From the NCBI RefSeq assembly GCF_964656455.1, contig NC_135718.1, forward strand, positions 131,423,966-131,487,965: a stretch of 64,000 nucleotides of DNA, read 5' to 3'. The stretch is from Halichoerus grypus (lineage: Eukaryota > Chordata > Mammalia > Carnivora > Phocidae). This document shows positions 55,599 to 64,000 of this stretch, in pieces (position 1 is the stretch's first letter; the number at the start of each line of letters is the position of its first letter). The notes beneath the pieces were generated by a model that saw nothing but the letters and a program-made list of their open reading frames with translations, had not been told where the DNA came from and made no database searches. A program made the translations under genes and the position numbers.

Positions 55599-55790
55599 TT
55601 TTTTAAAAAAAAGATTTGATTTATTTATTTGAGAAAGAGACAGAGCATGAGCAGGTGGGGAGGGGCAGAAGGAGAAGCAGACTCCCTGATGAGCAGGGAG
55701 CCCAACGCAGGGCTCGATCCCAGGATCCCCGGAATCAAGACCTGAGTTGAAGGCAAACGCTCAACCGACTGAGCCACCCAGGTGCCCTAG
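55599..55790 (-). mobile_element. CAN-SINE
   Basis: AAGATTTGATTTATTTATTTGAG to CTGAGCCACCCAGGTGCCC, with TCCTGTTAAGTCCT / CCCTGTTAAGTTCT flanks. Confidence 0.93.
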
Positions 55791-55794
55791 CCCT

Positions 55795-56525
55795 GTTAAG
55801 TTCTATAGTTAAAAAACAACAAAAATCTGCCTGTTTTTTGCTCCCTATTTTATTTTTTTAAGCCAGCATTTTCTAAAACATGTAATCACCCATACAAGGC
55901 AGAAGTTTCAAACTGACTGACTGACTGAATCTGGCCCTGGCACGTTTTGTTTGTCTCATGGAACATTTGCAAAAATGAACTGGTTGCCGCCTTAAAAAAT
56001 CAGGTGATTTCACCTAAAAATCCAGATTACCAACTTCTCTTGAAAAAAATCAGATCTGGCCATTTCAGGACCTCCTTCCCATGTGGCCACCGTCTGAGGG
56101 ACCTGAGCTGTGGTCATTTTGAGAAGGGACAGACCCTCTTCAGTTTGCCAGAGTCCCCAGGACTCACCTTTGTCCCCTCACCACCCTGAGCACCGGCTAC
56201 CATGGATCCTCACACCTGTGCTATTTTTTCTTAGCAAAGAGCGCTCAGAAGCATATTTATACGGAAGTTCCTATTGAAAGCATTCTTTCATCCAGCCTGC
56301 TTCGCTCCTTCATACTCATACTGAAACTAATATGTGATACGTCAACTCTACTGCGATTAATTTTTTAAATTAAAAAATGGAAATGCTAGAAGTGGAAGTG
56401 GGGCTTCCCAGGGGGAATTAAGTTGCCCACCCTCCCCCAGAATCTCAAGACAACGTCAGGAAAGCACGAATGACATGAACACAGTTGTAATCTTTCGAAA
56501 TGGTGTTATGTGGCTAATGGAAGCG
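55795..56525. other. Intergenic sequence, nothing recognised
   Basis: No gene is seen. A TGACTGACTGACTGAAT short run is at 55913-55930. Confidence 0.4.
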
Positions 56526-56530
56526 TATCA

Positions 56531-56746
56531 TGGGGTGTCTGGTTGGCTCAGTCGTTAAGCGTCTGCCTTTGGCTCAGGTCATGATCCCAGGGTTCTGGGA
56601 TCCAGCCCCACATTGGGCTCCCTGCTCCGTGAGGAGCCTGCTTCTCCCTCTCCCACTCCCCCTGCTTGTGTTCCCTCTCTCACATTCTCTCTGTCTGTCA
56701 AATAAATAAAATAAAATCTTAAAAAAAAAGAAAAGAAAAGAAAGAA
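56531..56746 (+). mobile_element. CAN-SINE with GA-rich tail
   Basis: ATGGGGTGTCTGGTTGGCTCAG head. The tail is AAATAAATAAAATAAAATC followed by AAAAGAAAAGAAAGAAAG. GAAGCGTAT flanks it on both sides. Confidence 0.93.
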
Positions 56747-57124
56747 AGAAGCGTATAGTGAAAGGAGTCCACTTGAGGTGTTCTAGGTGTGGAGAGGTCT
56801 GAGTGGGGCTCTTCCTCTGTCTCTCCACAGCCTGAGTAAATCCTCCTTCTCAGGCACCCCCCCTCCTTTGGGCTGATTCTGTGTTCACCAAGCAACGTCC
56901 TGGTTATAAATTCCATTTCGGGAAATGGGTATCTCGGAAGGCAGATGTGAATATTCTGGTTACTGGCCAGCCATGCTCATTCATTACACATTTGCAAATT
57001 GGCCTTCCAGCACGCCTGGGAGGTGTGATTAGCACAGGCCTGTATCCCCCACGACCTGAGCTCCTACTTTGCAAAGCTAAGGAGCAGAATATTGACGAGC
57101 AGCATCCTCACCAAGGAACAGAGT

Positions 57125-57263
57125 CACCTGCCAGCCCCCAGCTCTGCCCTGCGCAGGGAGACGGGCCTGTCCGGGGTGTCACCTGCCAGCCCCCAGCTCT
57201 GCCCTGCGCAGGGAGACAGGCCTGTCCGGGGTGCCACCTGCCAGCCCCCAGCTCTGCCCAGGG
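57125..57263. repeat. 55-bp minisatellite, about 2.5 copies
   Basis: The unit starts CACCTGCCAGCCCCCAGCTC and ends GGCCTGTCCGGGGTG. Copies begin at 57125, 57180 and 57235 (truncated), nearly identical. The period is not a multiple of 3. Confidence 0.93.
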
Positions 57264-58224
57264 CAGCATCCACTACAGCCGCAGGTCTGCAGTCGGAGGC
57301 CAGGGCATCTAAGTGTCCCGGGTTGCAGGTAGTCTCGTGGTTGTTTGCTCCCGAGTTCTCACTGTCCCTGGGAGATATTCTGGCCTCTGACCCTGATGAG
57401 TGTCCTGCGCTGTGCCCGACACAGAGAAGCATTCTGTGAATGTTTGTGGGAAGGATTTCAAACGGAAACATTTCAGCAGAAGCCAGGTAACCCCCCCCCC
57501 CGCCGCCGCCCAGCCCCCATCAGTGATGTCTGAGGGGATTCCTGCTCTGCTTGGGAGGCTGTACTTCTTGATTTCAGAAGTCCCTTCTTGGGTTCTACAG
57601 CTTGGCTTCCTAGGCTGACGATGGCAGAGGGCAGAGCAAGGAGGAGCGAGAACAGCTCCGGCTCCGGCCGGTGGGCAGTCGAAGGTGGGTCTCTGAAGGG
57701 AAAGGGCAGTCTTGTCCCAGCAGGCTTCTGGCAGCTTCCTGGTAATGAGAGCCGCTCTCCCAGGATCCCTGGATACCCGGGAGACAGAGAACAGGCACAC
57801 GTTGATCTGCTCCATTTTCCTGTCAGACCGCAGGTGCCAGGGCAGGGCAGGGCACAGAGGGGCTCCTGCCTACTCAGAGGAGACAGGCAGGAGGGGCCCA
57901 ACGGCCAAGGAGGATGTGCTTGGGGCCAGCTCAGCACCTAATGTTAACGAATGTTGTGCGTCCTTTACCTAAGGAGAGTTTCGGGGTGTCCTGCCAACAC
58001 TCCGGGTGGTGAGTGGCTGGAGGGGATGCAGGAGACCGCCCCCCCCATGGCCTCAGTGCCCTGCTCTGCAACCAGCTTCTGAGGCCTCAGAGGAGAGCTG
58101 TGTGGGTCACCCATTCCTTCCTTCTGTGTTGCCCATGCCTATCACAGCCGAAAGCATTGCTTTTGCGTTTTTCAGAAAGAATATTATGATAGTACCACCT
58201 GGTTGTAACATTATTTTCATGTTT
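57264..58224. other. GC-rich intergenic sequence, nothing recognised
   Basis: A poly-C/GCC run lies at 57490-57513. Overlapping frames on both strands at 57309-57972 reflect GC-richness; none is supported as coding. Confidence 0.35.
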
Positions 58225-58242
58225 CCATATTTACTTCTTCTT

Positions 58243-58447
58243 TTTTTTTTTTTTTTTTTAAAGATTTTATTTATTTATTTGACAGAGAGAGACACAGCGA
58301 GAGAGGGAACACAAGCAGGGGGAGTGGGAGAGGGAGAAGCAGGCTTCCCGCCGAGCAGGGAGCCCGATGCGGGGCTCGATCCCAGGACCCTGGGATCATG
58401 ACCTGAGCCGAAGGCAGACGCTTAACGACTGAGCCACCCAGGCGCCC
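58243..58447 (-). mobile_element. CAN-SINE
   Basis: T run, AAAGATTTTATTTATTTATTTGACAGAG to CTGAGCCACCCAGGCGCCCC; CATATTTACTTCTTCTT / CATATATTTACTTCTTCTT flanks. Confidence 0.95.
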
Positions 58448-58449
58448 CA

Positions 58450-59930
58450 TATATTTACTTCTTCTTTATGCAAATCCCAGACATCATGGAATAGGAATCC
58501 TTAAAAAATAAAGACACTTTCTCACATAACTATAATACCATTTACTTTCTCACATAGCCATAATACTGTATCATACCCAACACAATGAGCAATAAGTCCT
58601 TTGTTTCACCTAATCCCCAGTACATATTCCAGTTTCCCCAATTGTCCCACCAATGAGTTTGTATGGTTGGTTTGTTGGTAACAGAGCTTTTTAAACAGTG
58701 TTCCCAGCAGCCTCGGGCTTCTGCACAAATGTCTCAGAGACCAGCCCAGCAAAGGTGAGCCTGAGGGGAAGGCTCAGGCCCCCTCCCCTGTTTCAGCCAG
58801 AGCAGGTTTTATTATTAGGAACAAAAGGGGTTTTCTGTTAAGACAAAAAAAAAAAAAGATTTGAAAATCATTTCCATGAGGCATTACTTCTCTCATACAT
58901 TCAAAGAGAATGCCTAGGCTATCATTGCCTTAAGTCAAAGGGGTAACATTGGACACCCCAGTGGTGGGGTAGTGGGAACCCAGGGTTGGGGTAGGGAGAT
59001 TTGGCAGAGTCAAACAGTTATAGAAGAAGAGATTTTCTTCCCACTGGACATGAGCCTAGACCCACAAAACAGACTGGAATACATTGTGTCCACTCGGTAG
59101 TTTCTCCCCTAGGTACCAACACATCTAACATTTTCACTCGTTCCTAATCCTGCTCTGTGAACCCCACCTCATTCTTGCTTATTCATAGGGCAGATTGGCA
59201 CATTCTGAGCCAATGAATTTTGAAACCTCCCCTGCTCAGTTCATACTTCTGCTTTGTCTAGGTAGACTCTAAAGAACATGACCTCAGAGGAATGGTCTTC
59301 CAGAATTTTCATCATTACAGTTTGGCATTACCAAAACAAGATGAACACAGAGTAGGAACAGAACAGCCCTGTTGGTAGCAAAGCAAGAACCGTTCTATCA
59401 CAGATGCAGCACGTGAGCAAGAAGCAGCTGCTTTGTTGTATGAGCCTGAGCAACGGAAGCCCACGTAATGAGAGGAGTGAGAAACTCTAGGAAATTCTGA
59501 CCTTTTCAGGGAACCTTAATCATCATAGCTATTGATAATAGCTCGAGACCTTTCTCCTCCTCCGGAACAAGAGCCCAGATGAACCTGCCAAAATTTGCTT
59601 TTGAGTTCTTGAAGTTATACTTCAAATGATAATATTTGTCTGTTTTGTTTGTCCTGCTCAACTGCAGAATTGTACGCTCCATCCAGAGGGTGACAGTGTC
59701 CATTTTGTATCTACACACATAGATCAGTGAGCACGTTTTTTTCACTAATGTGGGGATCACACACAAATAAACATAGTTTGGGTAGAGGAAAACTAGGGAA
59801 CATTTGAAAGGAGTCATACTTTCCCACCACTAATATTTTTGTAATTTTTCAGTTAAAGGCTTATAACAGTCTAGCTTGCCTTTGAATCCAACTACTATTT
59901 ATGACTATCTGCTAAATACCGAGTTCCCCA
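58450..59930. other. Intergenic sequence, nothing firm
   Basis: An old L1-like phrase may lie at 58560-58660 (CCCAGTACATATTCCAGTTTCCCCAATTG). No gene is seen; the minus frame 59506-59817 is unsupported. Confidence 0.35.
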
Positions 59931-59932
59931 GG

Positions 59933-60136
59933 GCGCCTGGGTGGCGCAGTCGGTTAAGCGTCCAACTCTTGGTTTCAGCTCAGGTCGTGATCTCAGGGTC
60001 GTGAGATCAAGCCCCATGGTGGGCTCCGTGCTCAGTGCGGAGTCTGCTTGAGTTTCTCTGTCCCTCTTCCTCTGCCCCTCCCGCTCTTGTTCTCTCTTTC
60101 TCTCTCTCTCAAGTAAATAAATAAATCTTTAAAAAA
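59933..60136 (+). mobile_element. CAN-SINE, GTCGTGATCTCAGGGTCGTGAG subfamily
   Basis: GGGCGCCTGGGTGGCGCAG head, CTCAAGTAAATAAATAAATC tail and approximate AGTTCCC flanks. Confidence 0.94.
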
Positions 60137-60559
60137 TTATCTAGTTCCCTTTGGATTAAGAGATGCATAAACCAAAGTCCACTCCCTAGGATGTCTGTGA
60201 TTTAGTTGGTGACACAAACTTGCCCACCAGAGAGACAAAACCTTGTAGGACAGTATACACTCTCCCCTCCTGCCTGTTCAAACATGGCCCTGCTTTCAAT
60301 GTCCACACCAAATCTTCCCCTCACACTAAGCATTCCTCTACTCACCCAGCCTCTACTGAAGACCTACTAAGTGCCAACCAAGTACAGTATTGAAACCAGA
60401 GGTAGAGGTGGCGATCCTATCTTACATCCTTTTGTCATTCCCTCACTAGCTAGAATTTGGTCATAGAACTTATTAAATAAAGTTTGAAAGGTTGGGTTGT
60501 ACAGAATTTTCAGTAAACATGAAAAGCTATTAATCTTAACACAGGAGAATTGCAAAACA

Positions 60560-60720
60560 CTAAGAACTCCCGCCTACCCTTTAAAACACAGCTCAAAAGT
60601 CACCTCCTTCATGATGCCCTCCCTCACTTACTCAGGCAGATTTAGTTCCTATCTTCTGAGTCCATTCTACTTGGTGAAGACCTCTATAGATAAAATTTAG
60701 CATAGTAACTGTAAGTATTA
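60560..60720 (+). repeat. L2 3' fragment
   Basis: CACAGCTCAAAAGTCACCTCCTTCATGATGCCCTCCCTCACTTACTCAGGCAGATTTAG matches the L2 3' end. Confidence 0.7.
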
Positions 60721-62545
60721 GTTTACCAAGTTTCCCTTGAGACAAGCACCTGAGTGTCTGGGGGAAAAGGAAGGACATCCCATACCCTGTCCATGGAGAC
60801 AGCTCCTTCCTATTTCTCGGATGGAGGGTGCGTAGAGGATACACGTGTCCAGCAGGCTTTTTCCTGACAGGATGACAGATGTGCAAATAAAAATTTGCAA
60901 ACTTACCGCTCCAGGTAAATATACAACAGTCCTCCCGACTCTCTTTCCTGAGACTATAAAGAAAAGGCGTTCTCAGGGGAAAGGAATTGGGAGGTAAGTG
61001 GTCAAGGGTACAGAGTTTCAGCTATGCAAGCTGAAGGAGTCCTAGAGATCTACTGTACAGTGTAGAGACAATAGTTAACAAGACTGTATTGGATACCTCA
61101 ACTTTGGCCAAGAGGGTAGGTCTTAGTGAAGTGTTCTTATCACAAAAATATATATAATAATAATAAAGAGGGTGGGAGGGAACTTTTGGAGAAGATGGAT
61201 ATGTTTATGGCATAGAGCGTGCTGATGGTTTCTTGGGTGGATACTTATTTCCAAACTCTTTCAGCTGAATATTTAAAATCTGTATAGCTTTTTGGATGTC
61301 AGTTGTAGCTCAATGAAGTGGTTAAAAAAAAAACAAGAAGAAAGAGTTCTAGGTTTTTGAAAGAGGAAAAAAAAGAAAGAGATGGCCTAATCAAAGGCTG
61401 TAGATTTTGAGGTTGGGCTTACCCAGCAGAGTGAAGTAAGGACACTTGGGACAGTGTTCACTCAGCATTTCCAAAACAAGGAAGATGGTAGTAGTAGGTA
61501 ATATTGGCTGTCAGGAGAAGGATTCTTCTCCAAAGAATCCACTAGTAAGGGCCCAGGAAAAATTTTACCTGAGAAGGTGGGCATCTGAGGGGGAGAGTCT
61601 GGTAGCCACAGACATTGGTGTAGCTGACAGGCCCCGGGGAAGGAGAGGTGATGGCCGGGGGCTGAGGGTCAGGAGTTGGAGTCAGAGACTTCCTTTTAAC
61701 TTGGAGTTAAAAGGAAGCTTGAGATCCTCTCTTTCACTTCCTTGGACATTTAGATTTTAAACTCATTTGTAAATATTGGTTCGAGAGGAAGCCTGGAGTA
61801 GATGATGAGCCAGGTTTGTGATTTTAACCTGAAGCCAAATTTTAAGGCTTTCTTGTAGCATACCCAGCTAACTGGAAAATTTGAAGGTAAATACATTTTG
61901 AAGAGAAAAAAAAAAAAGATATGTGTTTCCGCTGCTCTCAGAGGAGGGCTTTGCAACCTGCAAGTGACATCATTGTTTTGTTGCCTGTGAGAGAACTGAA
62001 CGGGAAGTTCTGTCTTCACTTTTTCCAAAGCATTTATGTGTCTAGGAAGGTGCCAGTGGGTCTCTAGGAATTGTTTCTTAACTGCCTTGGTGCCCTCCTT
62101 TGGAAAACAAAGGCACATTATCCAAGTAGAACACTCAGCGGGGTGGCTCTGGGCACAGCCCTGCCGTGTTTGCTTTCCGCGGACATCTGGAGTGGGAGCC
62201 GTGGTGACTGGGCGTATCTGACGGCCGCACATCTATCCCCCGGGACTTAGGGGAGCCATCACAGGGGTGCTGGATCAAATGAACATTTTAAAGCCTGCTA
62301 ATGCACTCATCACAATGTATCCAACTTGTCTGATGGATCTGGTATCTGAGTTGAAGGTGGGGGCGGGGGGGGACCACTTGCCCTATTGCTGGGACTGAGG
62401 GATTTCCTGGGATGTGGGACTAAAACCAGAACAGTACCCCACAAACTGGGATGGTGGCCGCCCTACTAAAGAGCATCCCCCTTTCCTACTGTCGATGCCA
62501 ACAAGAGAAGACCGGATGGGAAGAGGGGAGACTGTACGACTCCTT
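60721..62545. other. Intergenic sequence, nothing recognised
   Basis: There are A-rich runs at 61324-61372 and 61904-61918. No gene could be supported. Confidence 0.35.
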
Positions 62546-62551
62546 AACTCA

Positions 62552-62915
62552 GTGGCTGTCAAACGTTAGCCTGAATCGAAACCACCTGGAGGGCCCACTA
62601 AAGTGGGTTCTTGTGTCTCATCGCCAGAGCTTCTGATTCAGTAGGTCTGGGTCAGACCCGAGAACTTGCATTTCTGACAAGTTCCCAGATGCTGCTCCTG
62701 CTATGTATAAGACCTCGGCTCTAACACGCTGGGTTCTTAGCTACCCATTGGAATCATCTGCGGATTATATATGTATATTATATATAAGGAGTCTCTGACT
62801 CCACCTCCTGGTGCTGGGTCTCACCCTGAGACCTTCTCACCCCCGGGTGTTCTGATGTAACTAGCTGCCGTGGGGATTTTTAAACCTCCCCAGGTGATCC
62901 TAATGGGCGAGAAAG
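62552..62915 (+). mobile_element. MER-type hAT transposon fragments
   Basis: GGCTGTCAAACGTTAGCCTG..AACCACCTGGAGGGCCC, AGAGCTTCTGATTCAGTAGGTCTGGGTC and TTGCATTTCTGACAAGTTCCCAGATG, then a second similar piece (CATTGGAATCATCTGCGGAT .. CCCCAGGTGATCCTAATG). The exact family is uncertain. Confidence 0.6.
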
Positions 62916-62959
62916 CCCTGCTACCCCTGCAGTGCTCTCACCTGAATCCGCTTCCTGGC

Positions 62960-63470
62960 ATTTATTCATTTGACATTTAACACGCTATTTGTTCCGCAGC
63001 TACTGTGTGTGCTGCCCTGTGTCAGAGGCTGGATGGCTACCCACAAGGGGCTTCCTGTTTAAGGAAGCGCAGTACAAACTAGTCAAGCAAAAACGCTGCC
63101 CAATGAAAAGTCGTGGCCAGAGCCCTGGAGAAGAAGAGCGGGGAGCAGATGGAAGAGAGAACGAGGGGATGCGGGGGGACCTGTCTGGGACAGAGAAGTC
63201 GTGGGGGATGTCTCGAAGATGACGTTTCAGGTGAAATTTGAAAAATTAGGAACTGGCTATGCCAGGTGTGGGGCGAAAAGCACCCCAGGGCACAGAAACC
63301 GCTTGTGTGGAGGCCCCAGGTTGGAAAAGGGCTTGGCCTATTCCCGCTACTGTCGGACGGGAGCGTTTCTGGAGACACAGTGCCAGGGCGGGCCGGCTAG
63401 CCACTCTGAGCAGGGCCTCCCAGGCTCCGGGGACGAGCGAGGGTCGTAATCTAAGTGCAACGGCAAGCCA
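62960..63470 (+). repeat. Ancient interspersed repeat, third copy of the family at 10850
   Basis: TTTATTCATTTGACATTTAACACG, GACGTTTCAGGTGAAATTTG and AGGAACTGGCTATGCCAGG..GGAGCGTTTCTGGAG follow the same arrangement, highly diverged. Confidence 0.35.
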
Positions 63471-63472
63471 CC

Positions 63473-63508
<36 letters not shown>

Positions 63509-63509
63509 G
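63473..63509 (+). repeat. (GA)n microsatellite
   Basis: About 18 GA units with one GGGA interruption. Confidence 0.95.
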
Positions 63510-64000
63510 TAACATTATTATTTGTGTTTTTATATATCTTTAAATTATTTGGATGACTGTTCTGTGGAATAGAGGTTGGAAGCATTGGACTCAGGTCCTT
63601 CACCAAAGACACATGAGGGTGAGAGATTCAGGCACTGAGAAGTCACGAGAAGGTCTCCCTGGTGGGCAGCTGAGGCTCTGGAAGGGCTGCGTGGGGGACG
63701 CCGTGTGGGGCTGGAGCTATGTGGAGGGGGGGACTGTGAATGCCCATCACACGGAGTCGAGGTGGCTGGGCTTGCATCTCCTTTGTGCCCCGCATGGGCT
63801 GATTCACCAGGTATTAGGTTACGTACATTGGTTTCACACCTCTGTCTCTTCTCAGTGTGGACTGGGGCTGGAGGCCGTTCTGATGAGGGGCCAGCTTTAC
63901 AGTTCCCTGCTAGATGAGCTGGAGGGTCCAGGACTGCCAGCCAAGCAGGGAAGTTCAAAGCCAGGCACCGTGGCCCGGGGACTCAGGGGTCCCAGGTGCA
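63510..64000. other. Intergenic end of window, nothing recognised
   Basis: No exon or repeat could be supported up to the right edge. Confidence 0.35.

Noticed and set aside
56574..56828. Frames ending in arginine/serine-rich GRGRSRL-type sequence, also at 37387 and 58006
   Set aside because: These are translations of CAN-SINE bodies, not proteins.
57092..57941. Cluster of frames up to 168 codons on both strands
   Set aside because: They cover the 55-bp minisatellite and GC-rich DNA; the period is not a multiple of 3, so no repeat protein is implied.
1345..60136. Possible tRNA genes within SINE heads
   Set aside because: The A/B-box-like heads belong to tRNA-Lys-derived SINEs and do not fold as complete tRNAs.
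1..64000. CRISPR arrays, operons or bacterial mobile elements
   Set aside because: No regularly spaced direct repeats or bacterial gene organisation; repeats and introns show a mammalian nuclear genome.

Overview
The window is mammalian nuclear DNA, almost certainly from a carnivore of the bear/seal/weasel type (Caniformia, Arctoidea). The evidence is about twenty full-length or truncated tRNA-Lys-derived CAN-SINEs. Each has the B-box-bearing head, a CT-rich 3' part and an AAATAAATAAA(T) tail, many sit between clear target-site duplications, and the dog-specific SINEC_Cf 3' form is absent. Older fossils (MIR, L2, L1, MER5A-type hAT, MLT1-type LTRs) fill most of the rest. Nothing prokaryotic is present. 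Most short open frames in the window are chance frames over repeats.

Three spliced protein-coding loci can be reconstructed. (1) 6.4-10.1 kb, plus strand: an unrecognised single-pass membrane protein. It has a cysteine-rich, N-glycosylatable ectodomain, one transmembrane helix and a short tail with YSNV, YANV and a VEYASI ITIM-like motif. Five exons join with GT-AG borders and consistent phases; the 5' exon(s) with the start codon were not found. (2) 32.5-36.1 kb, plus strand: RHEX (C1orf186), complete in five coding exons and 170 codons. It is a GRB2-binding erythroid membrane adaptor of EPO/EPOR-JAK2 signalling. (3) 42.9-46.4 kb, minus strand: AVPR1B, the vasopressin V1b receptor, in two exons and 420 codons. 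Its intron uses a GC donor. A CpG-rich block upstream (46.8-47.5 kb) is probably its promoter region. RHEX and AVPR1B are convergent, as in the human 1q32.1 block (CTSE-RHEX-AVPR1B).

The most interesting result is that gene (1) looks like a tandem relative of RHEX. The transmembrane exon of each enters in phase 2 and leaves in phase 1. The last exon of each starts in phase 0 and carries a YxNV motif followed by a C-terminal VEY motif. Both genes are on the same strand and about 22 kb apart. Gene (1) differs by having a glycosylated ectodomain, so it could act as a receptor version of the RHEX adaptor. This is inference from sequence only.

Layout: 1-6.4 kb is AT-rich intergenic sequence with SINEs and a hAT fossil. 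6.4-10.1 kb holds the novel gene. 10.1-32.5 kb is a long repeat-rich interval, possibly partly RHEX 5' intron. 32.5-36.5 kb is RHEX. 36.5-42.9 kb is the convergent interval. 42.9-47.5 kb is AVPR1B and its promoter region. 47.5-64 kb is intergenic, including an approximately 3 kb ancient L1 block.
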